Source: a virus. From it: a stretch of DNA of 38,834 nt. The translations under genes were made by a program, and so were the position numbers. The notes beneath the pieces are model-generated. The model made no database searches. It saw only the letters and a program-made list of their open reading frames with translations, and was not told where the DNA came from. The stretch lies in IMG/VR virus record IMGVR_UViG_3300044705_000037, positions 1 through 38,834 of that record; one strand, 5' to 3'. Within the stretch, counting starts at the first letter, position 1; the number at the start of each line of letters is the position of its first letter. Shown here piece by piece: positions 1 through 7,887 of the stretch.

Positions 1-127
1 GAGCTGAACAAGGGACTGACGTTTCTTGCCGGTGGACACGCTCCGGGATTCATGCGGGGAGACGTTCCGGGATCCGAGCTCCAATTCAAATGGCGAGGGT
101 GGAGTCACCTTCCCTTCGATCACACCG
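1..127. repeat. Terminal direct repeat, copy 1 (circular assembly overlap)
   Basis: The first 127 bases are identical to 38708-38834. Joining the ends keeps one reading frame open across the junction, so the molecule is circular or circularly permuted. The length of exactly 127 matches a common maximum assembly k-mer, so this is probably an assembly overlap and not a packaged terminal repeat. Confidence 0.95.
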
Positions 128-2991
128 CTCATGTTCCGACGACAGGTCCGAAGAACTTCCCCGAATTGCTTGACTCCATTCACAAGGAAGGTTTCTGGAA
201 GCCGGTTTTAGAACTCCCAATTATCGACATTTTCCCAGGAACCCAGACGGCGAAAGCTGCGTCTGAGACCGTACCGAGTGAGAAGTTCTTCGGCTATTCG
301 CTGCCCGGTGGAGTTAGCGGTCTTGTCCACGCTTTGCGAGACGACCCGACCAACATCGTTTTGGATCTCGCTCCTGTTGCTCATGAGGGAAGCAAACTTC
401 TGACGCGGGGGTCGGATCTTTCGGAGGAGGCTGCACAACACGCTGAGGACATCGGGTTCGCTGGACGGGCGGCCAAGTACCGCAAGTCTGGTCTTCCTCC
501 CCTTCCGGCAACCGGAGCTGTCTACCGACGAGTCGAAAGAAAGATCGAAGGCAAGTTTCCCAAGGTTCACGGTTACCTACCGACTGATCTGCTCCGAAAG
601 TCGGGACTGGGTGGTGCGCAGATGCGCCATCTCATGCGAATGATCGGCGAGGGCAGAAGTCATCACATGGCGTCGTTGAACAGTGAGTTGACTCGTCTGT
701 CCGGCATGGACAAGAAATTCGGCATGAAGACCGCCGATATCGAACGGGTGACCTCGGACATGGTTCACCCCTACGACAACTGGCGAACGACGTTGAAGGA
801 CGGCAAGCCCCGTCCCGCTAATGAAGTCAAGTGGATCCAGTGGATCGACTCCGAGACCAAGTTTTTGAAGGAGCAGTTCCCCCAGGAGTTCTTCTCCTGG
901 GGTGGTGAGGACTTTCTCCGTAGTCAGCATCCCGCGTTCGCCAAAACGGTGGACAGCGTAAACAAAGCACTCACTCGTCTCGACCAATTACGTCAGCAGA
1001 TGCTCACGGAGACCGATCCGGCCAAGCTTTCAAAGATCGGTCGTTTCTACAATCAATGGCTTCCGAAGTACGAGGAGAGAACTCTCAAGGCTTGGGAGCA
1101 GTTCGGGACACGCCCTCCGGCCAAGTACATGGACCTCACGCTCGATCATGTCCGTGCAAGAGAGATGCAGTTGTTGGAACAACGCAGTGGAGGAAACCTC
1201 GATCCTCATACCCAGGAGATGATTTCGTCTGGCATGTACGAGGACGCAGGGATATCCAAAGCTGAGCATGACGCCTTGCGTCGTGAGGAAGCAGCCAAGT
1301 GGCAGGACTATCGACACCTTGATCCGTCCTACGTCCATCACGTTGCCTATGACGAAGCTGGAGATGCGGCGCGACCGCGACTGATCACACGCATCACTAA
1401 ACCGAACGAGTTGAAGGCTCGGGCTTGGGACATGCGCCCGTGGATTGAGAATGCTTCTGTAGCCGTGTCGCATCAGTGGGCCGACTACGTTCACTATCTG
1501 GAGACCCAAAGACTCTCCGAGACAATGAAGGATTCTTCGGTCGTTCTCAGCCGTGAGGACATGATGGCCGAGACGCAGCGGTGGGCTAAGCTCATGAAAC
1601 AGGCCGGCGACAAACGGTCCTACGACTTGCTTTTAGACAATCTCCGGTCCCGGTACATGGTCTATGACCCGCGTTCGCTGTTTCCGCGTGAAGGTGGTGT
1701 GGGTTCTGGGGGCCGGGGTGATTTCTACATCCCCAAGGAACTTGCCAGAGCGTTGGAGCAGATGCGTCCGAAGGACAACTTTCTCAATGTCTCTTCGGTT
1801 GTCGGTCGGGGGATGGCTGCCGGTGCCCATCTGTTCCGCCTCTCCTACCTATATTTCAGGCCCTTCTACTACGTCCACGTTCTTGCTTCCGGTGCGGTAT
1901 TGACGCTGGCGCGAGGAGGCCCTAGGGATCTTCTCATGCTCCCAGAAGCTCTTCATGCGCTGATGACGGGTGACTACGGAAAGTTTCCCTCCGACCTTGG
2001 TTTAGGAACAGCGCGTATGGGAGCTCCGGAAGAGAACCGATTCATCGCCGGTGGCGCTCTCGGCGACAAGATGCTTCACGACTACGGCCAGATGGGTGAC
2101 GCCCGTTACGTTGCACGGCGGGTTGAGCATTTCACCCATTCGCTTGCTTCCTCGGCGCAGGACATGTGGAAGGCGGCCTCTTACCTCGCTGAGATGAAGC
2201 GGGCAAGCCGAAACCTGTCTACAGAAGAAGCCATGTCGTTAGCTGTGGAACACGCCAACAAGGTGTTTGGAACCATGGATGATCTCACGCCGTTCGAAAG
2301 GACCGTGGTTCGCCAGGTTCTTCCGTTCTATGCCTGGTCGAAGCATCTGGTTCAGTACGTTGTTTCCTACCCCTTCGATCATCCATGGAGGGCAGCCATC
2401 GCCAACAACCTCGGTCAGGCCGTTCTGGAGGATTGGGCTGCTCAGAAAAAGGATCTTCCCGCGCGGTATATGACGTACTTCTGGTTGGGTCAGAACAAGA
2501 AGGGCGAAGAGTTGCTCTTCCCCGCTTCTGGGTTGTTTCCCTTCGTTCAGGTGGCTGACATGTTCAACTTCGCGGGGTTCATGTCTCGCATGGATCCACG
2601 GCTCCAGGCCGTCTTGGAGTCGCGGGGCGTCGATCCAACGACTGGAGGTCCGATCCCAGACTGGCAACTCGCCCATCGCTTTGATGAGCGTTTAGGAAAG
2701 GAAGTACCTGTTCTTCCTTCGTTGCCGTCTGAACTGGCAAAGACGATGATCGGCCAAGCCGACCCTCTGTTATTTGATGACAACCTCAAGGCGTATTACG
2801 CACAACATCCCGACAGGCTCAGGGAAGCGTTGTTCAGGGCGTGGGCTGGGATCTCCCCCATGTGGAGAGACATCCCAACACAGCAGAAGGCCTTCCAGCG
2901 CCAGCAGCAATTCACCGCTTTGGATGAGCGCAAAAGGCTTCGGCGGCAACACAAGACGGCTGCGAGTTCAAGCGGGTACTGGCCGAAATGA
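1..2991 (+). CDS. Large internal virion (ejection-type) protein, main part; gene starts at 38516 and crosses the junction
   Basis: This is the C-terminal 996 residues of a protein of about 1,060 residues whose start lies at 38516 (64 codons before the junction). The frame is open through the joined ends. It is rich in charged helices over most of its length, with a hydrophobic stretch near the middle (about 1840-1910). Around residue 830 it has the motif PFERTVVRQVLPFYAW, which recurs in large internal proteins at the end of short-tailed phage structural operons. It follows the virion lysozyme gene and overlaps the methyltransferase gene by ATGA. By position and size it is probably injected with the DNA to build the trans-envelope channel. 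No enzyme motif was recognised, so the role rests on context and that one motif. Confidence 0.75.
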   Translation, partial: ELNKGLTFLAGGHAPGFMRGDVPGSELQFKWRGWSHLPFDHTAHVPTTGPKNFPELLDSIHKEGFWKPVLELPIIDIFPGTQTAKAASETVPSEKFFGYSLPGGVSGLVHALRDDPTNIVLDLAPVAHEGSKLLTRGSDLSEEAAQHAEDIGFAGRAAKYRKSGLPPLPATGAVYRRVERKIEGKFPKVHGYLPTDLLRKSGLGGAQMRHLMRMIGEGRSHHMASLNSELTRLSGMDKKFGMKTADIERVTSDMVHPYDNWRTTLKDGKPRPANEVKWIQWIDSETKFLKEQFPQEFFSWGGEDFLRSQHPAFAKTVDSVNKALTRLDQLRQQMLTETDPAKLSKIGRFYNQWLPKYEERTLKAWEQFGTRPPAKYMDLTLDHVRAREMQLLEQRSGGNLDPHTQEMISSGMYEDAGISKAEHDALRREEAAKWQDYRHLDPSYVHHVAYDEAGDAARPRLITRITKPNELKARAWDMRPWIENASVAVSHQWADYVHYLETQRLSETMKDSSVVLSREDMMAETQRWAKLMKQAGDKRSYDLLLDNLRSRYMVYDPRSLFPREGGVGSGGRGDFYIPKELARALEQMRPKDNFLNVSSVVGRGMAAGAHLFRLSYLYFRPFYYVHVLASGAVLTLARGGPRDLLMLPEALHALMTGDYGKFPSDLGLGTARMGAPEENRFIAGGALGDKMLHDYGQMGDARYVARRVEHFTHSLASSAQDMWKAASYLAEMKRASRNLSTEEAMSLAVEHANKVFGTMDDLTPFERTVVRQVLPFYAWSKHLVQYVVSYPFDHPWRAAIANNLGQAVLEDWAAQKKDLPARYMTYFWLGQNKKGEELLFPASGLFPFVQVADMFNFAGFMSRMDPRLQAVLESRGVDPTTGGPIPDWQLAHRFDERLGKEVPVLPSLPSELAKTMIGQADPLLFDDNLKAYYAQHPDRLREALFRAWAGISPMWRDIPTQQKAFQRQQQFTALDERKRLRRQHKTAASSSGYWPK

Positions 2992-3641
2992 TCCTTCCTC
3001 TCGACTACCCCCACGGAGAACTGGAGCTCTACGCCGACTCCGAAACTGAGAAGACCCTGCGGGTAGGAGCCTGTAAGAAAGAACCGGAGACGATTGCTTT
3101 CCTGGAGTCCATCCCCAAAGGCAGAGTCTTCTACGACATCGGGGCCAACGTCGGGAGCTACACCCTCATCGCTGCCTACCTGAAGCTCAAGGTCCACGCC
3201 TTCGAACCGGTGGGAGCCAACTACCAAAAGCTCATCAGGAACCTGGCTTTGAACAACCTGAACGCGAGTCTTCACCCGGTTCTTCTGTGGAGCAAGACGG
3301 GGAGCGTGGGCTTCCGGCTGTCCTCCGACGAGCCGGGAGCCGCTCTCCATGAAGTCTCTGACTCCGCCGAGCCTTGGATGTGCTGGACTCTGGACGACTG
3401 GATCGACTGGCAGAAGATTCCCTCTCCGCAGTACATGAAGCTGGATGTGGACGGTGCAGAGCTAGAGGTTCTGAGAGGCGCTACAAAGGCCCTGCAAGGC
3501 GTTAGAAGCCTTCAGGTGGAGCAGGACGCCACAAAGCCCGAAAATGACGTAAAAGGTCTGCTGTCCGGACTAGGCTTCACCCAGGTCAAAGAAACGGTTC
3601 ACGGAGGCGGACCCATATCCAATGTCCTATGGAGCAGGTAG
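2988..3641 (+). CDS. FkbM-family SAM-dependent methyltransferase
   Basis: The protein has 217 residues. The SAM-binding loop FYDIGANVGSYT lies at residues 48-59, and the family hallmark LDVDGAELEVLRGA lies near residues 152-165. FkbM-type enzymes O-methylate small molecules and sugars, often in glycan clusters. The start ATG overlaps the stop of the virion protein (ATGA), so it is translated with late genes. With NeuA, NeuB and the cupin elsewhere in the genome, a role in modifying a surface or virion glycan is a reasonable inference, but the substrate cannot be read from sequence. Confidence 0.85.
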   Translation: MILPLDYPHGELELYADSETEKTLRVGACKKEPETIAFLESIPKGRVFYDIGANVGSYTLIAAYLKLKVHAFEPVGANYQKLIRNLALNNLNASLHPVLLWSKTGSVGFRLSSDEPGAALHEVSDSAEPWMCWTLDDWIDWQKIPSPQYMKLDVDGAELEVLRGATKALQGVRSLQVEQDATKPENDVKGLLSGLGFTQVKETVHGGGPISNVLWSR

Positions 3642-3644
3642 TTA

Positions 3645-4046
3645 ATGGAAGTGTTAACCCTGGATCGCCTGGTAGGAACGGTGCCTGATCAAGTCGATCT
3701 TCGCGACTACCTCGAACGGCTCATCGAGGTCACAGAGACATCCATCCAATCCCGGATGCTGTCCCTTGAAAAGACCATCGACACCGCGTTGTCGGCCATG
3801 AACTCCAAACTGGAGACCCTGACAACAGCCAATGCCCGGATGATCGAACTGCAAGCCACCTACGTCACCAGGGATCTGTACGACAAGCTGCACGCCGAGC
3901 TGGAGCAGCGGGTGGACAGCCTCGAAGGTCAGCAGAACGTCGAGCGCGGAAGGAGGGACTCGGCGCAGCGGCTCATCGGGATCCTGGCCCTGCTCGGGAC
4001 CTTCCTCGGCTCCCTAGCCACGATCCTGTACTACGTCCATCGCTAG
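3645..4046 (+). CDS. Coiled-coil protein with C-terminal membrane anchor, lysis-module candidate
   Basis: The protein has 133 residues. Residues 15-100 form heptad-like helices rich in Leu, Glu and Gln, followed by RR and one hydrophobic segment (about 110-130, IGILALLGTFLGSLATILYY) and a short basic tail. It therefore looks like a cytoplasmic coiled coil anchored in the membrane. It directly precedes the holin-like gene with no spacing (TAG then ATG), so it probably helps control lysis timing or acts as a second holin component. No family assigned. Confidence 0.6.
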   Translation: MEVLTLDRLVGTVPDQVDLRDYLERLIEVTETSIQSRMLSLEKTIDTALSAMNSKLETLTTANARMIELQATYVTRDLYDKLHAELEQRVDSLEGQQNVERGRRDSAQRLIGILALLGTFLGSLATILYYVHR

Positions 4047-4238
4047 ATGACGAAATACCTGAAAGCCGTGGTGGCCTTCCTGGCCCCGACGATCACCCAG
4101 CTAACGGTTCAGCTTCAGCAGCCCAAACCCGACTGGCACGCCATGGGGGTGACGGCGATTGTCGGGGTGTTTACCGCCCTAGTGGTGTGGGCTGTACCAA
4201 ATACGACTCCGCAACAACCCAATCCTCCGGCGAGTTGA
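4047..4238 (+). CDS. Holin-like small membrane protein
   Basis: The protein has 63 residues. A first hydrophobic segment (YLKAVVAFLAPTIT) is followed by a short polar loop with a Trp, then a second segment (GVTAIVGVFTALVVWAVPN) and a Pro-rich polar tail. This pattern, including VVWxVPN after helix two, is typical of holins of actinobacterial phages. It starts immediately after the preceding stop. Its last 68 bases overlap the 3' end of the opposing neuA gene, so the two transcripts converge without an intergenic terminator. Confidence 0.7.
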   Translation: MTKYLKAVVAFLAPTITQLTVQLQQPKPDWHAMGVTAIVGVFTALVVWAVPNTTPQQPNPPAS

Positions 4239-4908
4239 TGTCCAAGGCTTCGGCGCCTTCAACAATGAACCCCGCCACCCGTGACCCGCTGATGGAGTTC
4301 AATTCCAAGGGAGTACGGGTCCAGGCGATCTCCAGTCCCCCCGTCTGGACGTAGACCGGGGGAAGCGACTGAGTGGGTTCGTTGTGCATCCTTTTGCCGA
4401 GCCCTGGATCGAGCATGGGTTTCATCTCCGAATTGAGGTTGAAGACCCACATCTTCCCCGGGTGTTCAGAAACTTCTCTGACGGCCCTCAGGGAGTCGTA
4501 GCGGTCCCGCAGACTCATCCATTCGCTGACTGCCGCCTGAATGGTCTCAGGACCTCTGAAGGGGCTTGTAGGACGTAGGAGGCAGTACTCGTCATCGGGT
4601 TCAGGAAGGCCTCGGGTTTGGTCGTAGCGGAAGTCCTGGGCGTGCAAGGCATGTTTGATCCAGTCCAGGTCCGGTGAGTCGTCCTGGGCCAAGTGTTCTG
4701 GACGCATCACGATCTCGAGCTTCCCGCACCAGTCCAAGGCTGTCTTGGCGATCTCTTCTGAATCTGTTGATAGGACGATCCGATCGAAGCACTCGGCATC
4801 GAAGGCAGCTTGGAGGGTGTGTACCAATAGTGGTTTGTCGTCAAGGAGTCTCAGATTCTTGTTCGGAATGCGCTTGCTTCCCGATCTGGCACCGATGAGA
4901 GCGATCAC
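4171..4908 (-). CDS. neuA: CMP-nonulosonate (acylneuraminate) cytidylyltransferase
   Basis: This enzyme joins CTP to a sialic-acid-like sugar to give the CMP-activated donor. Residues 6-18 carry the nucleotide loop GARSGSKRIPNKN, 46-53 carry LSTDSEEI, 112-118 carry RPTSPFR, and the C-terminal part keeps PPVYVQTGG and ALDINSPEDW. Its 245 residues are normal for the family. I chose the GTG at 4908 because it overlaps the cupin stop (GTGA), has GGGAG upstream and begins the protein where the family does; a GTG five codons upstream is possible. It is the second gene of a two-gene minus-strand unit placed between the holin and the endolysin. CMP-Neu5Ac, CMP-legionaminate and CMP-Kdo-like substrates cannot be separated by eye. 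Confidence 0.88.
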   Translation of the reverse strand: MIALIGARSGSKRIPNKNLRLLDDKPLLVHTLQAAFDAECFDRIVLSTDSEEIAKTALDWCGKLEIVMRPEHLAQDDSPDLDWIKHALHAQDFRYDQTRGLPEPDDEYCLLRPTSPFRGPETIQAAVSEWMSLRDRYDSLRAVREVSEHPGKMWVFNLNSEMKPMLDPGLGKRMHNEPTQSLPPVYVQTGGLEIAWTRTPLELNSISGSRVAGFIVEGAEALDINSPEDWVVAESYLVQPTPLGR

Positions 4909-5330
4909 CACCACTTCTCCCACATCGTCACGTCCTCCGGTCCTGTAGACGGCAAAGCATCGGGCGGTACTGGAACCCCGAACTGTTCTTCCATGCCCTC
5001 ACGGTCGTTTCTGTGCGGCGTGGAGACTTCCAGGATCACGCAGTCGGTCACCGCTTCTTCCTGGTGAATACATCCCGGAGGGAAGTGAACACTCTGACCC
5101 CGCTTCAAGGGGACGGTGATGATCGACTCACCTTCGGTGTAGCGAACCAGAAGACGTCCCTTGAGGACGTGTCCTGACTCATCCTTGAAGTGATGCCGCT
5201 GCAACCTGCCTTTTGTTCCGGCCTTCATGTAGAGCAGCTTCATCGTTGCCACGCCGGGAACGAGAGCCGCAACGACCTCGGTGCCCCAAGGGCGTTGCTC
5301 GCTGAGGGGTTCGTAGAATTCAGGCTTCAT
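4905..5330 (-). CDS. Single-domain cupin protein
   Basis: The protein has 141 residues with ATG at 5330. It shows cupin motif 1 in altered form (RHHFKDESGHVLKGRLLVRY, residues about 43-62) and motif 2 (FPPGCIHQEEAV), the double-stranded beta-helix fold used by sugar isomerases, epimerases and WbuC-like proteins. It is the first gene of the unit with neuA and overlaps it by GTGA, so it probably acts on the same sugar, for example as an isomerase, epimerase or binding protein. Substrate unknown. No confident promoter or ribosome site was seen in the 50-bp divergent gap to the endolysin. Confidence 0.75.
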   Translation of the reverse strand: MKPEFYEPLSEQRPWGTEVVAALVPGVATMKLLYMKAGTKGRLQRHHFKDESGHVLKGRLLVRYTEGESIITVPLKRGQSVHFPPGCIHQEEAVTDCVILEVSTPHRNDREGMEEQFGVPVPPDALPSTGPEDVTMWEKWW

Positions 5331-5346
5331 CCGGTCCGCAAGGACT

Positions 5347-5374
5347 ATGACAGATGTCGCAGACAAAGTAGAGT
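5347..5374 (+). promoter_or_regulatory. Putative promoter of the endolysin unit, leaderless start
   Basis: The -35 is ATGACA (5347-5352), followed by a 16-bp spacer and the -10 TAGAGT (5369-5374). The endolysin ATG begins six bases after the -10, so the transcript would start on or next to the A of ATG. No Shine-Dalgarno precedes that ATG. The geometry matches the promoter before 10089. Confidence 0.5.
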
Positions 5375-5380
5375 CATCAG

Positions 5381-5998
5381 ATGCGGACGATGTTCGACGC
5401 AGTAGACGCCAAGGATGTTCCTGCTTCTGGGTTTGACCTGCTTGCCGGCTACACAAACGGCCAGTACAAGAGCTACGGTCCACTTCTCCAGCGGTTCCCC
5501 AACACCGTGGTCGTTCCGATAGACGTCCTCAACCAACCAGGGATGGGACGGGTTCTTGACATCGAGACCGGGGACGCCACACCCGCCGATGCTCCCAGGT
5601 GGTTCGACAACTCCATCACCCTGGGGGTTCACCGACCGACCCTGTACTACTCAGCTTCTCTCCACAGCGCCGTGAAGGGGTCTATGGGGTCACGAAAGTA
5701 CGATGCCTGGATCGCTGAGTACGGACCCCAGTTAACGGTTCACAGCGATGCTCAGGTCAATGTGGTGGCCTGGCAGAAGGCCGATCACGGACCCCACGGT
5801 GAGAACATCGACGTATCGGACGTTTTTGACGACACTTGGAACCCGACAGGAGACGACATGACCCCAGAAGAATCGAGCAAGCTCACCCAGGTCTGGAGCG
5901 AGGTCCACCAGATCTTCGCTCCCCAGAACACCCAGATCATCCAGCTCCTCCAGGAGATCAAAGGGTTGCTTCAGAACCAGCAACCTGCTAGTCAGTAG
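5381..5998 (+). CDS. GH25-like TIM-barrel endolysin (Rv2525c/DUF1906-type)
   Basis: The protein has 205 residues. The first 150 follow a beta/alpha barrel pattern with FDAVDAKD at the N-terminus, GYTNGQYKSY at about 23-32, and the acidic strand VLDIETGDATP at 58-68, which fits a GH25-type D-x-E catalytic pair. HGPHGENIDVS near residue 140 is also typical. These domains are common in lysis genes of actinobacterial phages and probably cut peptidoglycan. The C-terminal 40 residues form a helical, coiled-coil-like tail. There is no signal peptide, so release would depend on the holin. The start is set by the leaderless promoter. Confidence 0.72.
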   Translation: MRTMFDAVDAKDVPASGFDLLAGYTNGQYKSYGPLLQRFPNTVVVPIDVLNQPGMGRVLDIETGDATPADAPRWFDNSITLGVHRPTLYYSASLHSAVKGSMGSRKYDAWIAEYGPQLTVHSDAQVNVVAWQKADHGPHGENIDVSDVFDDTWNPTGDDMTPEESSKLTQVWSEVHQIFAPQNTQIIQLLQEIKGLLQNQQPASQ

Positions 5999-6000
5999 GT

Positions 6001-6432
6001 ATCTCACATAGAAACTGGGCCCTCGGCCTAGTGCTCGTCCTCTCGCTGACGGGCTGTCACTCCACAAAACCCAAGGAGTACAGCCGCATATCTCAGACCC
6101 CGCAAAGAGACGACTACTGGGTAGCTGAGTACCAGATCTGGAAAGCAAGGCCCGTCACAGCCCCGAGAAAGCCCCTTAGAGCCTCCGTAACCCCGACGTG
6201 GGCATGTATCGCCAAATACGAGTCGGGGACCAACTGGCGCTATTCAGACGGGACCTACGAAGGGGCCTACAACTTCACCCCTGGGACGTGGAGGTCTTCC
6301 AAACCACCCGGATATCCGGACCATGCCTACGACGCCACGCCGGCACAACAGACCCTCGTTGCTGACAGGGTTCTACGGTCTCAGGGGTGGGGAGCCTGGC
6401 CTGTTACGTCTCGGAAGTGCGGGTATCGGTAG
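6001..6432 (+). CDS. Rpf-like lysozyme/transglycosylase with lipoprotein signal, probable ATC start
   Basis: The catalytic domain follows the resuscitation-promoting factor pattern: WACIAKYESG with catalytic Glu near residue 74, NFTPGTWRSS, then QGWGAWPVTSRKC with a paired Cys. This fold cleaves the glycan strand of actinobacterial walls. From the ATC at 6001 the N-terminus reads ISHRNWALGLVLVLSLTGC: a basic n-region, hydrophobic core and perfect lipobox. The only standard start in frame (GTG 6031) removes the n-region and most of the hydrophobic core. ATC lies two bases after the endolysin stop. The 3' end overlaps the opposing gene at 6404 by 29 bases. Confidence 0.7.
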   Translation: MSHRNWALGLVLVLSLTGCHSTKPKEYSRISQTPQRDDYWVAEYQIWKARPVTAPRKPLRASVTPTWACIAKYESGTNWRYSDGTYEGAYNFTPGTWRSSKPPGYPDHAYDATPAQQTLVADRVLRSQGWGAWPVTSRKCGYR

Positions 6433-6874
6433 GCTGCTGGTCGAGCCACGCATCAATCCGAACGACGCCAAAGTGGGTTGTTGGCCCACCCTCTCCGTGA
6501 TCCTCGTCTAGCTTCTGGTTGGCACTGATCGTCCGCAGAAGTTCCGTAGCCTCGGCAAGCTGGCGGCGTACTGCTGCGATCTTGTCCTTCAGGTCTACGA
6601 CTGCCCTCTGTAGGTGTTTTACGACCTGCTTGTGGTCGGCGAGATTGGCGTTGGCGGCTGCAAGGTCTGCCTTAAGGGCTTGGTGTCCAGCAGCGTCTAA
6701 CACGGCACGGACTATCTCTACGGCCTTCTCTAGCCGTTCCTGGTCAAGGTTCCCAGCAGGCCAGTCGGTGTGCCATAGCAACGCGTTAAGGGCGCTGACG
6801 AACGCTGCCGTCTCAGGCTCTAAGAACAACGCTTGGACAACCTGCTGCACGTCGGGGTCGGTGTGGGGGTTCAT
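6404..6874 (-). CDS. Hypothetical coiled-coil protein
   Basis: The protein has 156 residues with ATG at 6874, chosen because GGAGGGA stands just upstream and ATGA overlaps the previous gene. The N-terminal half is a compact, mixed helical region with Trp and acidic residues. Residues 70-120 are a long amphipathic helix rich in Ala, Leu and Lys, consistent with a coiled coil. Last gene of the minus-strand operon. No family recognised. Confidence 0.75.
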   Translation of the reverse strand: MNPHTDPDVQQVVQALFLEPETAAFVSALNALLWHTDWPAGNLDQERLEKAVEIVRAVLDAAGHQALKADLAAANANLADHKQVVKHLQRAVVDLKDKIAAVRRQLAEATELLRTISANQKLDEDHGEGGPTTHFGVVRIDAWLDQQPTDTRTSET

Positions 6875-7065
6875 CGCTTCCCTCCAACAAGTAGGTAGTA
6901 CGAGCTTCCTTTGGTGCCGTGGTTGCCGACTACCTGGTAGTCCCCTGCCCACTTCTTACCGAAAGCGACACCGCGCAGGAACTCGGTATCAACCTCGAAC
7001 GCAAACCAGCGGCGGACGACGTGCTTCCACAGCCACGCATCCAGGCGCGTTCTCAGGCTGCTCAC
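6871..7065 (-). CDS. Small hypothetical protein, basic and aromatic
   Basis: The protein has 64 residues from a GTG. The N-terminal half is basic with Trp (RLDAWLWKHVVRRWF) and the remainder has Gly/Tyr-rich strands (WAGDYQVVGNHGTKG). The start overlaps the stop of an upstream frame (GTGA) and its own stop overlaps the next ATG, so it is translationally coupled on both sides. Function unknown. Confidence 0.7.
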   Translation of the reverse strand: MSSLRTRLDAWLWKHVVRRWFAFEVDTEFLRGVAFGKKWAGDYQVVGNHGTKGSSYYLLVGGKR

Positions 7066-7162
7066 TTCTTCCCTCGCTTCTCTAGCTCGGACAGGAAGGC
7101 ATCGACGTGATGGACCGCGAAGTGAACGGTCGGTCCTGCCTCACCATGCGTATGTCAGTCAC
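7062..7162 (-). pseudogene. Small ORF with apparent frameshift
   Basis: A GTG at 7162 has AGGAAG upstream and overlaps the NinG-like stop by GTGA. Its frame reads VTDIRMVRQDRP and stops at 7082. The protein-like sequence lies in another frame, GEAGPTVHFAVHHVDAF to a stop at 7062, which overlaps the next GTG (GTGA). Both couplings are kept only if the reading shifts by -1 near ATGGTG at about 7145-7150. The second frame has no ATG, GTG or TTG of its own. Either a one-base deletion or a real frameshift is possible. Confidence 0.45.
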
Positions 7163-7509
7163 GAAAACTTCCTAATCAACTCGTCCAAATCCTGTTTCTC
7201 CATGCTCAAAGCCTTTTGGCGGATGGAGGCGAACGTGGCCCCCCCAATCTCGGAGATGATCCACAGTTCTGCTTCGAGGGGGTTCATATGCCACCAGTGA
7301 TGACAGCCAACACAAAGCGTGATGCAGTTTTCGGGCAACCAGCGAACGGCCCTGTACCTGCGGCTGACGATATGGGCTGCTTGGCAGCGATTGGTCGTAC
7401 CGCATCTTCGACAACACCCGTCCCTGTCCCGTATCCACAGGCTGAAGAGCTGATCAAGCTTCTTGACTCGGTTGACGCGCTTTCTTGGCTTCCTTTTGGC
7501 GGTCTTCAT
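7159..7509 (-). CDS. NinG/HNH-type zinc nuclease-like protein
   Basis: The protein has 116 residues from ATG 7509. A basic N-terminus (KTAKRKPRKRVNRVKK) precedes the zinc-bound core: CCRRCG near residue 34, AAHIVSRRYRAVRW, then LCVGCHHWWHMNP and a C-terminal helix. This order is that of lambda NinG and related recombination or junction-associated proteins with an HNH-like fold. In this genome it is the only candidate for DNA recombination work. It overlaps the upstream gene by 56 bases. Confidence 0.72.
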   Translation of the reverse strand: MKTAKRKPRKRVNRVKKLDQLFSLWIRDRDGCCRRCGTTNRCQAAHIVSRRYRAVRWLPENCITLCVGCHHWWHMNPLEAELWIISEIGGATFASIRQKALSMEKQDLDELIRKFS

Positions 7510-7651
7510 CGGTGAAGTAGGTCCTTGCTCGGTTGTCCATAGCCAAGATCTCAACGGCGGTGGCGATGCGTTCGAAGGCCTTGGCTATGCGTTCGAGAGC
7601 AAAGCCAGATCGGTTGGCTCCGTAGAGGCGCTCGTCTTCGGTGAGGCTCAT
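7454..7651 (-). CDS. Small hypothetical helical protein
   Basis: The protein has 65 residues, mainly a helix in the first half (ERIAKAFERIATAVEILAM) and a charged tail. ATG 7651 overlaps the previous stop (ATGA). Its 3' end lies inside the NinG-like gene in another frame. Function unknown. Confidence 0.6.
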   Translation of the reverse strand: MSLTEDERLYGANRSGFALERIAKAFERIATAVEILAMDNRARTYFTDEDRQKEAKKARQPSQEA

Positions 7652-7887
7652 GGCTGGTTTGAGGTCAGAAACTTCTTGGTGTCTGCCACGAACCTCAAAT
7701 CAGTGAGACTCCAATTCTCAACAGGGTCCTCGCCAAACTCAACGAGGAACCGATCGTCTGTTCGAAGGTTGCGAATCTCTCGGGTCGTGAAGTTGATATG
7801 GGTGTTGACGATCAACGCTCGTCCGTTTGCAAGACGAAGTACGGCTCTGGTCCGCCAGCCCCTCGTCCATCTCTTCAGTCGCTTCAT
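7648..7887 (-). CDS. Small hypothetical protein with basic N-terminus
   Basis: The protein has 79 residues. It begins MKRLKRWTRGWRTRA and continues with beta-strand-like segments (VLRLANGRALIVNTHINF) and an acidic C-terminal half. Coupled by ATGA to genes on both sides. No family recognised. Confidence 0.65.
   Translation of the reverse strand: MKRLKRWTRGWRTRAVLRLANGRALIVNTHINFTTREIRNLRTDDRFLVEFGEDPVENWSLTDLRFVADTKKFLTSNQP

Noticed and set aside
1-127. Genuine direct terminal repeat of the packaged DNA
   Set aside because: The length of exactly 127 bases is a common assembly k-mer overlap, and a gene runs through the junction in frame. Circular closure explains it more simply.
2796-3350. 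Long minus-strand frame opposite the methyltransferase start
   Set aside because: The plus strand carries recognised genes throughout; GC-rich DNA leaves such antisense frames open.
4908-4923. Upstream GTG (4923) as neuA start
   Set aside because: GTG 4908 gives the GTGA overlap with the cupin gene, fits the ribosome site and matches the family's usual N-terminus.
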